Source: Thermoanaerobacter sp.
GTDB lineage: Bacteria > Bacillota > Thermoanaerobacteria > Thermoanaerobacterales > Thermoanaerobacteraceae
DNA length: 64,000 bases
Reading direction: 5' to 3'
Assembly (NCBI GenBank): GCA_014896455.1
Contig: JADBKJ010000001.1
Location: 1 to 64,000 of the forward strand
The position numbers were made by a program, and so were the translations under genes. Below, piece by piece: positions 50,083-61,320 of the stretch (its first letter is position 1; every line of letters starts with the position of its first letter). The notes beneath the pieces are model-generated. The model worked only from the letters and a program-made list of their open reading frames with translations, was not told the DNA's origin and ran no database searches.

Positions 50083-51123
50083 TCAACGTGCTTGTGTACC
50101 TTTTTTTTGCCTTTCTAAAAGCTCAAGTTTATCTGCACCCCACATTACAAGCAAAATTGAAATTAAAAGGATTATCAGTCCTTTTAATTCGCTACTGAAA
50201 GATATCAATATAGCACTTATTCCTAGCAACAGACTTACGCCGTACATTATAAGCACAGCCTGTTTTTGTGTAAGGCCTTTTTCTAGAAGCCTGTGGTGCA
50301 AATGTCCTTTGTCTGCTTCCATAATTGGTTTGCCGTTTATTAATCTTCTAATAATTGCAAAGGCTGTGTCAAATATCGGAACTCCCAAGGCAAGAATTGG
50401 AACTGCAATGGCGATTGCCGCTGCTGATTTTACTGCTCCTTGTATGGATATAGCTGCCAGCACAAATCCTAAAAACATAGACCCTGTATCTCCCATAAAA
50501 ATTTTTGCAGGATTAAAATTGTAAGGCAAAAAGCCTAAAGCAGCACCAGCAATAGCGATTGAAATAACAGCGGTTGCAAACCTGCCATTTAAAAGAGAGA
50601 CTATAAAAAGAGAACCCGATGATATGACTGCTATTCCTGCTGCCAGCCCATCAAGGCCATCAATGAGATTCATAGTATTTGTAATCCCTACTACCCAAAA
50701 AAGCGTAAGAGGAATGGCTACCCAGCTTTTCAGATATATCATTCCATCTCCCAAAGGATTAGAAAGCCAATCTATTCTCACACCACTTATTATTAGTACT
50801 ACAGCTGCTACAACTTGTCCTAAAAGTTTAATTTTTGCACTAAGACTGTACTTATCGTCAAACAATCCCAATACTGCAATTATTGTGGCTCCTAAGACTA
50901 TACCAATGGTTTCAGAAGTTTTTGGCAAAAAGAGTAATATGCTTGTTATCGTACCAGAAAATATAGCCAATCCACCTAATCTGGGTATAGGTTTTGTATG
51001 GATGCGTCTTTCTTCATCAGGTATATCAATGGCTCCAATCGCAAAAGCCAATTTTTTCGCTATGGGAGTAGTAATAAGTGAAACTATAAATGCCACAATA
51101 AAAGATAGGAGGTACACCTTCAT
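50083..51123 (-). CDS. UndP GlcNAc-1-P transferase (WecA/TagO family)
   Basis: MNLIDGLDGLAAG, FNPAKIFMGDTGSMFLGF, KGHLHHRLLEKGL. Confidence 0.93.
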   Translation of the reverse strand: MKVYLLSFIVAFIVSLITTPIAKKLAFAIGAIDIPDEERRIHTKPIPRLGGLAIFSGTITSILLFLPKTSETIGIVLGATIIAVLGLFDDKYSLSAKIKLLGQVVAAVVLIISGVRIDWLSNPLGDGMIYLKSWVAIPLTLFWVVGITNTMNLIDGLDGLAAGIAVISSGSLFIVSLLNGRFATAVISIAIAGAALGFLPYNFNPAKIFMGDTGSMFLGFVLAAISIQGAVKSAAAIAIAVPILALGVPIFDTAFAIIRRLINGKPIMEADKGHLHHRLLEKGLTQKQAVLIMYGVSLLLGISAILISFSSELKGLIILLISILLVMWGADKLELLERQKKGTQAR

Positions 51124-51191
51124 TTTTTAACACTCCTTGAGAGTTTTTCACTCTATCTTATTCATTTGATTTAATATACACCACTATTATT

Positions 51192-52327
<1,136 letters not shown>

Positions 52328-52333
52328 TTAATA

Positions 52334-53242
52334 TCATTTGCTATACTTTTTCTCAATTTCCGCTATTTTGTCAATCCTTCTCTGATGACGTCCTCCTTGA
52401 AAAGTTGCATTTAACCATTCTTCCACCATCATCACGGCAAGTCCTGGTCCTGTAATGCGTCCTCCCAAGCACAAAATATTAGCATTGTTGTGTTCCTTAG
52501 CGGCTTTTGCTGAAAAAACATCTTCTGCATGGGCAGCTCTAATTCCTGGTACTTTATTTGCCACTATTGACATACCAATGCCTGTCCCACAGACTAAAAT
52601 CCCTTCGCTGCACTCATGAGATGCAACAGCCTCTGCTACTTTGAGGGCATAATCTGGATAATCGACAGATTCTGGACTAAAAGTTCCAAAATCTTTATAG
52701 GCTATTCCTTTTTCATCTAAATACTTTTTTATAGCTTCTTTAAGTTCATAGCCACCATGGTCAGCTCCTAATGCAATCACCATTTTACCCTTCCTTTCTT
52801 GTGAAATTTTTGTTATGACCTTTGAAATTAAATCCTCTAACTCTCGAGCTGTCTCCCTATACACCTCTATAGGCATGCCGTAAGGGTCCTCAACCTCTCC
52901 CTCTAGCCCTACAAATTCTTTTATAGTAAAAACTTTATTGGAATATTCTGGGTACATAGAAAGTATGCTCTGTTTATGAGAATTTGACATAGCTAAAATT
53001 AAATCAGCCTCTTCTAAATCTTGACGTCTTAAACTTTTTGACCTGTGGTTTGAAATATCTATATTATAATCCTGTTTTAATACTTCTATTGCTTCTTGTG
53101 AAGCTTTAAAGCCTTCTTGCGCAAATACTCCAGCAGATTTTGCTTCAAAGTCCTTACCGAAAGCTTTCGCTTTGTCATTAAAAAGTCCCTCTGCCATAGG
53201 GCTTCTACAGGTATTCCCAGTGCACACAAATAATACTTTCAT
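52334..53242 (-). CDS. Fusion: low-MW protein tyrosine phosphatase + ribose-5-phosphate isomerase B
   Basis: N-terminal VLFVCTGNTCRSPMAEGLF, C-terminal MVIALGADHGGYELKEAIKKYL...GILVCGTGIGMSI...HNNANILCLGGR; one ORF. Confidence 0.93.
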   Translation of the reverse strand: MKVLFVCTGNTCRSPMAEGLFNDKAKAFGKDFEAKSAGVFAQEGFKASQEAIEVLKQDYNIDISNHRSKSLRRQDLEEADLILAMSNSHKQSILSMYPEYSNKVFTIKEFVGLEGEVEDPYGMPIEVYRETARELEDLISKVITKISQERKGKMVIALGADHGGYELKEAIKKYLDEKGIAYKDFGTFSPESVDYPDYALKVAEAVASHECSEGILVCGTGIGMSIVANKVPGIRAAHAEDVFSAKAAKEHNNANILCLGGRITGPGLAVMMVEEWLNATFQGGRHQRRIDKIAEIEKKYSK

Positions 53243-54303
53243 GGCAATTCTCCTTCAGCACTTATTTCTTTATAACCGGCAGCTTTTTCTAATCTATTCA
53301 TAATAGCAAGTCCAATGCTGTCATATTCAAAACTTTCAGCAAAAATGACATCTACTCCCTTTTTGTCAAATTGTCGTAAAACTGCAAAAAGATTCTTCGC
53401 TATCGTCTCTGGTCTATTTCTATCCCCTACGACAATAATTTCTCCTTTTTCATATTGTGTCGAAGTTTGTACCGTTGCCATTATACCAACTTTTTTACCA
53501 TATTTCAATTGTTCTTCTGTCAATTCTTGAATTTTTTTTACAACTTTCTCAAGGTCTCCTGTCACTATATAGACCTCCGCATTAGGAGAATAATGCTTGT
53601 ACTTCATGCCAGGGGACTTAGGCTTAAAATCTTCCTTTGGCTTTTTTAAAAGTGAAGGATCCACTTCAACATTTCCTATCACTTCTTTAAGCATTTCCAA
53701 AGTAACTGCTCCCGGTCTTAAAATGACCGGCACCTTTTCTGTCAAATCCAAAACAGTAGATTCTACGCCAACATCACATTTTCCTCCATCTATTATTACA
53801 TCTACTTTTCCATACAAATCTTCAATAACATGAGAAGCATCAGTAGGACTAGGCTTACCCGAAACATTAGCGCTGGGAGCCGATATAGGTACTTCTGCCC
53901 TTTTGATTAAAAGATGAGCAATCGGATTTGAAGGCATCCTTATAGCTACAGTATCCATGCCAGCCGTATTAACATAGGGTACTTTTTCTGATTTTTTAAA
54001 AATAAGTGTTAAAGGGCCTGGCCAAAATTTCTTCATAAGAGCTTTAGCTTTTTGAGGTACATCTTCGACAAGGTCATAAATCTGCTCTAGTTCTGCGATA
54101 TGAACAATAAGAGGGTTATCTTGAGGCCTTCCCTTTGCTATAAATATTTTTTTTACAGCTTTTTCGTTAAAAGAATTAGCTCCAATTCCATAAACTGTCT
54201 CTGTAGGAAAAGCCACCAGTCCTCCTTCTCTTATCACATTTGCTGCAAAATCAATAAGCTCAATTTCTGGATCATTTTTATTAATGCTTACTATTTTTGT
54301 CAT
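53239..54303 (-). CDS. L-threonylcarbamoyladenylate synthase (Sua5/YwlC)
   Basis: VIREGGLVAFPTETVYGIGANSF; SPGMKYKHYSPNAEVYIV linker. Confidence 0.94.
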   Translation of the reverse strand: MTKIVSINKNDPEIELIDFAANVIREGGLVAFPTETVYGIGANSFNEKAVKKIFIAKGRPQDNPLIVHIAELEQIYDLVEDVPQKAKALMKKFWPGPLTLIFKKSEKVPYVNTAGMDTVAIRMPSNPIAHLLIKRAEVPISAPSANVSGKPSPTDASHVIEDLYGKVDVIIDGGKCDVGVESTVLDLTEKVPVILRPGAVTLEMLKEVIGNVEVDPSLLKKPKEDFKPKSPGMKYKHYSPNAEVYIVTGDLEKVVKKIQELTEEQLKYGKKVGIMATVQTSTQYEKGEIIVVGDRNRPETIAKNLFAVLRQFDKKGVDVIFAESFEYDSIGLAIMNRLEKAAGYKEISAEGELP

Positions 54304-54330
54304 TTAAGGCACTCCTTGTAGAATTAAAAC

Positions 54331-55050
54331 TTACAAATGCTTTGTTATTATTATACCACCTATAATACCTAATATCATCCCCAAAATAGAAATTTCTCCT
54401 TTATAAATATTTCTGGCTTCAGGAATTATATCACCACAGGTCACATACAACATAGCTCCTCCTGCTATGCCTAAATTAAGTCCAATAAAATAAGGGGATA
54501 TACCACCCGTCAAAACTCCAATTAAAGCCCCTATTCCTGTCGGAATCCCAGCTAATACAGTGTATATTACATTTTTATAAGGAGGTATGCCGCCTGCAGA
54601 AAATGGCGTTGCCATTGCTAAACCCTCAGGAAAATCGTGCAAAGCAATAACCAATGCGATGTCAACACCTAATGACTGAGATACCATAAAACCAGAGCCC
54701 ACTGCAAGTCCCTCAGGAAAATTATGTAAAGCAATTGCAATTCCTAATAATATACCTTCTTTTATGAATCCTCCAGCGATATCCATATTTTCTATTATCA
54801 TATCAAAAAAAGAAATCAAAATAGCTCCTATTAATATCCCAATTGTCCCTAATACAAGACCTGCTATATCAAAAGCATGAGGCAACAGGTCAAAAACTAC
54901 AATAGAAAGCATCAAGCCCGCAGTAATCCCCATAATTCCACTAAAAAATCTAGCAGAAGGGTTTTTGAAAAAATATGTAGCTGCTCCCCCCAGCCCTGTG
55001 CCAATCACTCCAACCAAAGAGCCTATTATCATAGCATTAAAGGTAGACAT
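54331..55050 (-). CDS. ZIP-family metal transporter
   Basis: ALHNFPEGLAVGSG and ALHDFPEGLAMATPF metal-binding TM motifs. Confidence 0.92.
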   Translation of the reverse strand: MSTFNAMIIGSLVGVIGTGLGGAATYFFKNPSARFFSGIMGITAGLMLSIVVFDLLPHAFDIAGLVLGTIGILIGAILISFFDMIIENMDIAGGFIKEGILLGIAIALHNFPEGLAVGSGFMVSQSLGVDIALVIALHDFPEGLAMATPFSAGGIPPYKNVIYTVLAGIPTGIGALIGVLTGGISPYFIGLNLGIAGGAMLYVTCGDIIPEARNIYKGEISILGMILGIIGGIIITKHL

Positions 55051-55119
55051 AAAAACATCTCCTTAATTTTTAAATCTACTTTAAATGTATTAAATCGTTA
55101 TTGAAGTTATGCTAAGCAC

Positions 55120-55255
55120 AAAAAAATTCGCTCGAAGGTAGGAGGACCATCGAGCGAATAAAGCGTCCTCTATAGAGGACAGCTGGGGGGCAATGTTAAA
55201 TTGTATGTATTTTGTCACATACTGCTATTTCTTGGTTTAACTTAATAAAGCGTTT
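55120..55255 (-). ncRNA. Candidate sRNA or attenuator leader upstream of the ZIP gene
   Basis: Sigma-A promoter at 55262-55290, hairpin GUCCUC-UAUA-GAGGAC, terminator AUUCGCUCGA-N14-UCGAGCGAAU-U7; C-rich motifs GCCCCCC and GUCCUCCUACC; no ORF. Confidence 0.5.
55126..55159 (-). terminator. Intrinsic terminator ATTCGCTCGA...TCGAGCGAAT + T tract
   Basis: 10-bp perfect stem followed by TTTTTT on the minus strand. Confidence 0.85.
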
Positions 55256-55261
55256 TTTATA

Positions 55262-55290
55262 ATTATAATTTATAAGGATTATTTAGTCAA
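55262..55290 (-). promoter_or_regulatory. Sigma-A promoter TTGACT-N17-TATAAT
   Basis: Near-consensus hexamers with ideal 17-bp spacing. Confidence 0.85.
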
Positions 55291-55356
55291 GCACAAAAAT
55301 TTAAATTATACCTATATTTTTTGATAATACACACTTCATATACTTTTAAGGAATAA

Positions 55357-55674
55357 AAAAGAACAGGTTTTCCTGTTCCTTTCAGTTTGTTGACAAAGTT
55401 AAAAAATATTCAAAGGAGATATTTTGCATCGTTATAGATGTTTTAAGCACGACAAAACTAAAGAAACTCGACTTTCGGGTTCAACTGAAGTGTTGGGCTG
55501 AAATCGACATCCTGTCTCAAGGTGCCGCCCTCGCCTCACCAAACTCTGACTCCTCCACCCTCAAAGTCTGCGCCCAAGTTTGTTACCGCTTTGTAACCGA
55601 GAGTGCGATTGCAAAATATCTCCTTTACGAAAGTTTGTCTACAGTCTGAAAAGAACAGGTTTTCCTGTTCCTTT
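55357..55674 (-). repeat. Full-length terminator-associated repeat (266 bp, 55383-55648) flanked by 26-bp direct repeats AAAAGAACAGGTTTTCCTGTTCCTTT
   Basis: Identical flanks at 55357-55382 and 55649-55674; ends identical to the 46-kb copy. Confidence 0.92.
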
Positions 55675-56743
55675 AATTTAGATTCACATTCTTAAGTTTT
55701 TCTGCCTGGTCATTTAAAATTAAAGCATCTATAATTTCATCCAAGTCCCCATCAAGAACTTCCTGTAATCTATATAAAGTTAAACCTATTCTGTGGTCAG
55801 TGACTCTGCCTTGTGGAAAATTGTAAGTTCTTATCCTCTCGCTCCTTTCCCCAGTACCTACTTGGGATTTCCGTGTCTCAGCAATTTCTCTTTGTTGTTC
55901 TTGTAGAGCCATTTCATAAAGCTTTGCTCGCAAAATTTTAAGAGCTCTTTCTCTATTTTGAATCTGTGACCTTTCATCTTGGCAAGTTACGACAATTCCT
56001 GTTGGAATATGGGTAACTCTGACTGCGGAATCAGTCGTATTTACACTCTGCCCTCCATGACCGCCTGACCTAAATACATCTACCTTTATATCATTTGGAT
56101 TTATCTCTACATCAACTTCCTCGACTTCAGGCAAAACTGCCACTGTAGCGGTAGAAGTGTGAATCCTTCCCCCGGCTTCAGTGGTTGGAACTCTTTGAAC
56201 CCTATGAACACCACTTTCGTATTTTAACCTGCTGTAAGCTCCTTTCCCAGAAATATTCAAAATTACTTCTTTAAATCCTCCGATATCTGTTTCATTGGAG
56301 CTCATTATTTCTACTTTCCAACTTTTTTTCTCTGCATACATGGAATACATCCTAAAAAGGTCATGGGCAAAAAGAGCCGCCTCTTCTCCTCCTGCTCCTG
56401 CCCTAATCTCCATTATGACATTTTTCTCATCATTTGGGTCTTTTGGTATTAAAAGAATTTTTATCTCCTCTAATAATTTTTCTTTTTTTTCTTCTAATTG
56501 AGAAAGTTCTTCCTCTGCCATCTCTTTAAGTTCTACATCATTTGAAGACAACAACTCTTTTGTAGCCTCTATATCTTCCAAAACTTTTTTATATTCTCTG
56601 TATTTTAACACAATATCTTCAATAGCCGCATGCTCTTTTACATACTTTCTCCATTCATTTACATTTGAAATAATATTAGGGTCACTTATTTTTTGACTTA
56701 ATTCTACATATCTATCTTCTATTGCTTGCAATTTATCAATCAT
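55673..56743 (-). CDS. prfA: Peptide chain release factor 1
   Basis: [26 protein letters not shown] (GGQ motif). Confidence 0.97.
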   Translation of the reverse strand: MIDKLQAIEDRYVELSQKISDPNIISNVNEWRKYVKEHAAIEDIVLKYREYKKVLEDIEATKELLSSNDVELKEMAEEELSQLEEKKEKLLEEIKILLIPKDPNDEKNVIMEIRAGAGGEEAALFAHDLFRMYSMYAEKKSWKVEIMSSNETDIGGFKEVILNISGKGAYSRLKYESGVHRVQRVPTTEAGGRIHTSTATVAVLPEVEEVDVEINPNDIKVDVFRSGGHGGQSVNTTDSAVRVTHIPTGIVVTCQDERSQIQNRERALKILRAKLYEMALQEQQREIAETRKSQVGTGERSERIRTYNFPQGRVTDHRIGLTLYRLQEVLDGDLDEIIDALILNDQAEKLKNVNLN

Positions 56744-56791
56744 TATCTCACCTCAAAGATTGATTATACCACATATTATCTTTTGTGAAAA

Positions 56792-57637
56792 CTATAACTT
56801 ATACTTTGCTATTATCACTCTGTCAATACCCGCCAAATCTTTAATTATTTCAATATCCTTAAATCCATATTTTTCTAAAAAATTAGTTGTCTCTTCTTTT
56901 TGGCCATATCCTATTTCAAATCCAATTTTTCCGCCTGATTTCATATAAAAAGGAGCTTCTTTTATAATTTTTTTGTAGAAGAAAAGTCCGTCTTCTCCTC
57001 CATCTAACGCGACAACAGGCTCTTTTTTTACTTCTTCCTGCAGTAGCTCAATTTCATCTCTTTTAATGTAGGGAGGATTTGACACAATAAAGTCAAACTT
57101 TAAATTTGGCGGAAGATTACGAAAGAGGTCACTTTCTATAAAGAATATCCTATCTAAAACTCCTTGCTTTTCAGCATTGTACTTTGCAACTTCAATAGCT
57201 TTTTTGCTGATGTCAACTGCGTACACAGTACAATCTGCAAAATATTTAGATATGCTTACAGCTATAGCACCGCTACCAGTACCTATATCCAAAATTACAT
57301 TTCCTCTTTCCAACCTTTTTAACACTTCTTCTACAAGAATCTCTGTCTCTGGCCTAGGAATTAACACGTTCTCATCTACAAAAAACTCTAATCCCATAAA
57401 ATACTGCTTTTTTACAATGTACTGATAAGGAATGTGAGATTTTCTCATATTTAAAAGTCCTAAAAACTTTGCTAACTCTCCTTCCTCTACTTCATCTTCT
57501 CTTTTAATTATTAGATTTATCCTATCCATCCCCAAACAGTAAGCAAGGAGCAGTTCCGCTTCAAGTTTAGGATTTTCGCAAATATTTTTAAGTTCTTTTG
57601 CCCCCAGATTTATTGCCTCATATATTTTCAAATTCAC
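56792..57637 (-). CDS. prmC: Release factor glutamine methyltransferase
   Basis: FIVSNPPYIKRDE (NPPY); GTG start with GGGAGG SD. Confidence 0.95.
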   Translation of the reverse strand: MNLKIYEAINLGAKELKNICENPKLEAELLLAYCLGMDRINLIIKREDEVEEGELAKFLGLLNMRKSHIPYQYIVKKQYFMGLEFFVDENVLIPRPETEILVEEVLKRLERGNVILDIGTGSGAIAVSISKYFADCTVYAVDISKKAIEVAKYNAEKQGVLDRIFFIESDLFRNLPPNLKFDFIVSNPPYIKRDEIELLQEEVKKEPVVALDGGEDGLFFYKKIIKEAPFYMKSGGKIGFEIGYGQKEETTNFLEKYGFKDIEIIKDLAGIDRVIIAKYKL

Positions 57638-58544
57638 GTCCTCCCTCATCTTCTAAAACACTTTTTAGTGATGCAATAGCAACTTCTAATTGACCGTCAT
57701 CCGGCTCCCTTGTGGTAAGCTTTTGTAATAGCAAGCCAGGATATACAAAAGCCGTTATTATTTTATTGTCACTTCGCCCTGCTAATTTTATTATTTCATA
57801 AGATATACCAGCAACTACAGGAAGCAAAAGAATTCTACTAAGTATCCTTATATAAAGAGTAGGCCATTTTAAAAAAGAAAAAACTATTATAGAGACTATC
57901 ATGACTATGAAGAAGAAATTTGTCCCACATCTGGGATGTAAAGTAGTATATTTTCGAGCATTTTCCACTGTCAATTCCTCTTCATGCTCAAGGCAATGAA
58001 TAGCTTTATGCTCTGCCCCATGATATTCGAATATTCTTCTTATATCTTTCATCCGTGATATTAATACAAGATACAAAATAAAAATAGCAACTCTTAACAA
58101 TCCTTCGACAAAATTTATAACTACAGTATTTTTTGTAAATAATTTGACATAATCGGCTACATATGTCGGCCCAATAAAAAATATGATAATTGATAAAATT
58201 AAAGATATTGCAACAGAAAAATACATCAAAACATCATCTAACTTATCTCCAAAAACTTTTTGTAAAAATGAATCGAATTTTGAACTATTTTTTTTATCTT
58301 CTTCTTCAAAAAGTTCTGCAGAATAAGTAAGGCTTTTTATACCTATGATAAGAGAATCAAAAAGAGCAAAAGTACCTCTTATAAAAGGCCATGAAAAAAA
58401 TTTATTCCTTTTAGTCAAGGGTTTTACATACTCTTTATTTATAATTATTTCATCCCCTTTTCGCACAGCTGTCGCCACGCTATTGTGTCCTCTCATCATA
58501 ACTCCTTCAATTACTGCTTGACCACCTATATCGGTTTTCTTCAT
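57618..58544 (-). CDS. DUF1385 membrane protein
   Basis: GGQAVIEGVMMRGHNSVATAVRK; EYHGAEHKAIHCLEH; HPRCGTNF. Confidence 0.92.
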   Translation of the reverse strand: MKKTDIGGQAVIEGVMMRGHNSVATAVRKGDEIIINKEYVKPLTKRNKFFSWPFIRGTFALFDSLIIGIKSLTYSAELFEEEDKKNSSKFDSFLQKVFGDKLDDVLMYFSVAISLILSIIIFFIGPTYVADYVKLFTKNTVVINFVEGLLRVAIFILYLVLISRMKDIRRIFEYHGAEHKAIHCLEHEEELTVENARKYTTLHPRCGTNFFFIVMIVSIIVFSFLKWPTLYIRILSRILLLPVVAGISYEIIKLAGRSDNKIITAFVYPGLLLQKLTTREPDDGQLEVAIASLKSVLEDEGGREFENI

Positions 58545-58559
58545 CTCTACACCTCTTTT

Positions 58560-59141
58560 CTATGTACGAGGAACTTCATGGCATTTTCGACACCTTGCTT
58601 CATAGGTTTCATGGGCCCCTACTAAAATGATTGGGTCATCGTATTTTGCAGGCTTCCCATTGATAAGCCTTTGAGTGCGAGTAGCAGGATTGCCACATTT
58701 CACACATATAGCCGTCAGTTTATCTACAGACTCCGCAATTGCCATTATATTAGGAGTAGGGCCAAAAGGTTCCCCCCTAAAGTCCATATCTAAGCCAGCA
58801 CAAATGACTCTTTTGCTTAGATCTGCAATTTCTCTTACAACATCTACAATCGAATGGTCAAAAAACTGAATTTCATCAATTGCGATAACCTCTGTGTTTT
58901 CTTCTAAAAGCTCAATTATTTCAGAAGCCTTTACTACACTAATAGCATTTATATTAGTGCCATTGTGAGATACCACCTTGTCAATAGAATATCTATCGTC
59001 AATAGCCGGTTTAAAGACTTGCACTTTTTGTTTGGCAATTTGGGCTCTTTTAATCCTTCTTATGAGTTCTTCACTTTTACCGCTAAACATAGGACCAACT
59101 ATAGCCTCTATAAAACCATGATCCAAAGAACCGTATATCAT
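58560..59141 (-). CDS. tdk: Thymidine kinase
   Basis: [23 protein letters not shown]; zinc Cys pairs. Confidence 0.96.
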   Translation of the reverse strand: MIYGSLDHGFIEAIVGPMFSGKSEELIRRIKRAQIAKQKVQVFKPAIDDRYSIDKVVSHNGTNINAISVVKASEIIELLEENTEVIAIDEIQFFDHSIVDVVREIADLSKRVICAGLDMDFRGEPFGPTPNIMAIAESVDKLTAICVKCGNPATRTQRLINGKPAKYDDPIILVGAHETYEARCRKCHEVPRT

Positions 59142-59178
59142 AAAAACCACCTTTCTTAATGTCAAATTAAAAACAAAA

Positions 59179-59203
59179 GGTTAGAGTCTTCACCACTCTA
59201 ACC
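59179..59203 (-). terminator. Terminator GGTTAGAGT..ACTCTAACC + T-rich tail
   Basis: 9-bp stem downstream of rpmE. Confidence 0.8.
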
Positions 59204-59209
59204 CCCAAA

Positions 59210-59419
59210 TTATTTTTCTTCTAAATTAAATCTCTTTCTAAATCTCTCGACTCTTCCACCTGTATCTACAATCTTCTGCTGGCCTGTAAAGAAGGGATGG
59301 CATTTGGAACATATTTCTACCCTAATTTCTTTCTTTGTAGAACCTGTTATAAAAGTATTTCCACATGCACACCTTACAACGGCATCATGATAATAGGTAG
59401 GATGTATATTCGGTTTCAC
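59210..59419 (-). CDS. rpmE: Ribosomal protein L31 (zinc-binding C+ type)
   Basis: [23 protein letters not shown]...[33 protein letters not shown] start. Confidence 0.97.
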   Translation of the reverse strand: MKPNIHPTYYHDAVVRCACGNTFITGSTKKEIRVEICSKCHPFFTGQQKIVDTGGRVERFRKRFNLEEK

Positions 59420-59481
59420 AGCTTTCACCTCTTTCAACCAAAACTCATACGGAGAAATTATAACACAAGTTATACACAATA

Positions 59482-61002
59482 TCAAGATTTATATAATTGT
59501 GCCCTTATCATATTTATAAACTCCGCATTAGATTTAGTTCGTATTAATTTTTCAATTAACATCTCTGTTACCTCTGTAGGCGGTAAATTTGACATAGCTT
59601 TCCTTAATATCCACATGGCCTCCAATTCTTCTTTTGTAAGCAGCAATTCTTCTTTTCTTGTACCCGATTTGTATATATCAATAGCAGGGAATATCCTTCT
59701 TTCTTGTAATTTTCTGTCAAGATGAAGTTCCATATTGCCTGTCCCTTTAAATTCTTCAAATATAACTTCATCCATACGGCTTCCCGTTTCAATCAAAGCA
59801 GTAGCAAGGATAGTTAAACTCCCACCCTCTTCTATATTCCTAGCTGCTCCAAAAAATCTTTTCGGAGGATGTAATGCAGAAGGGTCAATGCCACCAGAAA
59901 GAGTTCTTCCTGAAGGAGGTGTAATAAGGTTATAAGCTCTTGCCAGCCTAGTAATACTATCTAAAAGAATTACCACGTCCTTTTTATACTCCACAAGTCT
60001 TTTAGCGTGCTCTAATACCATTTCAGCCACTTTAGTATGGTGTTCTGGGAGTTCATCAAAAGTAGAATATACTACTTCTCCTTTTATAGAACGTTTCATG
60101 TCAGTTACTTCTTCAGGGCGTTCATCAATTAAAAGCACAACGAGAATAACTTCTGGATGGTTTTGTGAAATACTATTAGCAATTTGCTTAAGTAAAGTGG
60201 TTTTTCCTGCTTTTGGCGGTGCAACAATCATACCCCTTTGCCCTTTACCTATAGGAGCAATGATATCTACCAATCTCATGGAAAATTCTGTAGGCGAAGT
60301 CTCTAATCTCAATTTTTCATTTGGGAAAATAGGAGTTAATTCATCAAATGGAATCCTTTTTTTGGCATTTTCAGGATCTTCACCATTTATAGATTCCACA
60401 TAAAGAATTGCAGAATATTTTTCCCCTTCTCTAGGAATCCTTGTAATACCTCTCACTTTGTCGCCAACTTTTAAGCCAAAGCGCCTTATTTGCGATTGAG
60501 AAATATATATATCTTTGGGCCCTTGGACAAAGTTTTCCACTCTTAAAAAGCCAAAACCATCTGGTAAAATATCAAGAATTCCTTCAGCTATCACATCCCC
60601 CTGAGTCTGTATAAGTTTTTTTAATGGGTCGGATAGGTCTTTCACAATTGGTAAATTATCTTTAGAGAAAGAAGGTTGAATTTGTAAACTTTCTAAATTG
60701 TTTTCCATAACTTCAGGCTTTGCATGACCATTTTTAGATATATTAGTATTTTGTACATCTCCTGTCATGTTATCTAATTTATCTTCTTGTGGTTTTCCCT
60801 TTTGCAATTCCTCCAAAAATTCCTCTTTTTTGTCTTTTTCTTCTATTAGATTATCTTCTTTTTTTTGATTCATTTTTTCTAAAATTTTCCCCTTTAGTTC
60901 TTCTTTTCTGTATTTTGTAATACTTTTAATACCCAATTCTTTCGCAATTTCTCTTAATTCCATTAAACTCAGGTTTTCTAAATCATTAATATTAAATTCC
61001 AA
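59482..61002 (-). CDS. rho: Transcription termination factor Rho
   Basis: [29 protein letters not shown]; probable TTG start with GGGAGGT SD. Confidence 0.96.
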   Translation of the reverse strand: MEFNINDLENLSLMELREIAKELGIKSITKYRKEELKGKILEKMNQKKEDNLIEEKDKKEEFLEELQKGKPQEDKLDNMTGDVQNTNISKNGHAKPEVMENNLESLQIQPSFSKDNLPIVKDLSDPLKKLIQTQGDVIAEGILDILPDGFGFLRVENFVQGPKDIYISQSQIRRFGLKVGDKVRGITRIPREGEKYSAILYVESINGEDPENAKKRIPFDELTPIFPNEKLRLETSPTEFSMRLVDIIAPIGKGQRGMIVAPPKAGKTTLLKQIANSISQNHPEVILVVLLIDERPEEVTDMKRSIKGEVVYSTFDELPEHHTKVAEMVLEHAKRLVEYKKDVVILLDSITRLARAYNLITPPSGRTLSGGIDPSALHPPKRFFGAARNIEEGGSLTILATALIETGSRMDEVIFEEFKGTGNMELHLDRKLQERRIFPAIDIYKSGTRKEELLLTKEELEAMWILRKAMSNLPPTEVTEMLIEKLIRTKSNAEFINMIRAQLYKS

Positions 61003-61295
61003 AAGTACACCTCCCAAAAATATAATTTTAACAAACTCTCACCCAGTGCATAGGTTTTTAAAAATAAAAGGGAAATTAACTAGAAAAATTACAAGAGAAT
61101 TTTCGCTAATAACATGTATCTCTTGCTAAAAAAGACTGCTTATATTTAAAAAACTCAGAAAAAAGAAATTGAGAAAGGAAATGAATACGTATAATCTTAT
61201 TCTATTTTATTTATATTTTTTTGGAATGTCAAGTATTTATTTTCAGTCTCAAATTTATGATTACCAATTTATAAAAATTTATACATAAAATATAA

Positions 61296-61317
61296 AAAGC
61301 GGGTGAAACCCCGCTTT
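61296..61317. terminator. Terminator AAAGCGGG-N6-CCCGCTTT
   Basis: Inverted repeat immediately after the fba stop. Confidence 0.75.
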
Positions 61318-61320
61318 AAC

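Noticed and set aside
55120-55255. Assigning the ZIP leader to a known class (NiCo, yybP-ykoY, 6S, CsfG)
   Set aside because: Some C- or G-rich similarity, but the diagnostic conserved motifs could not be matched by eye; needs Infernal
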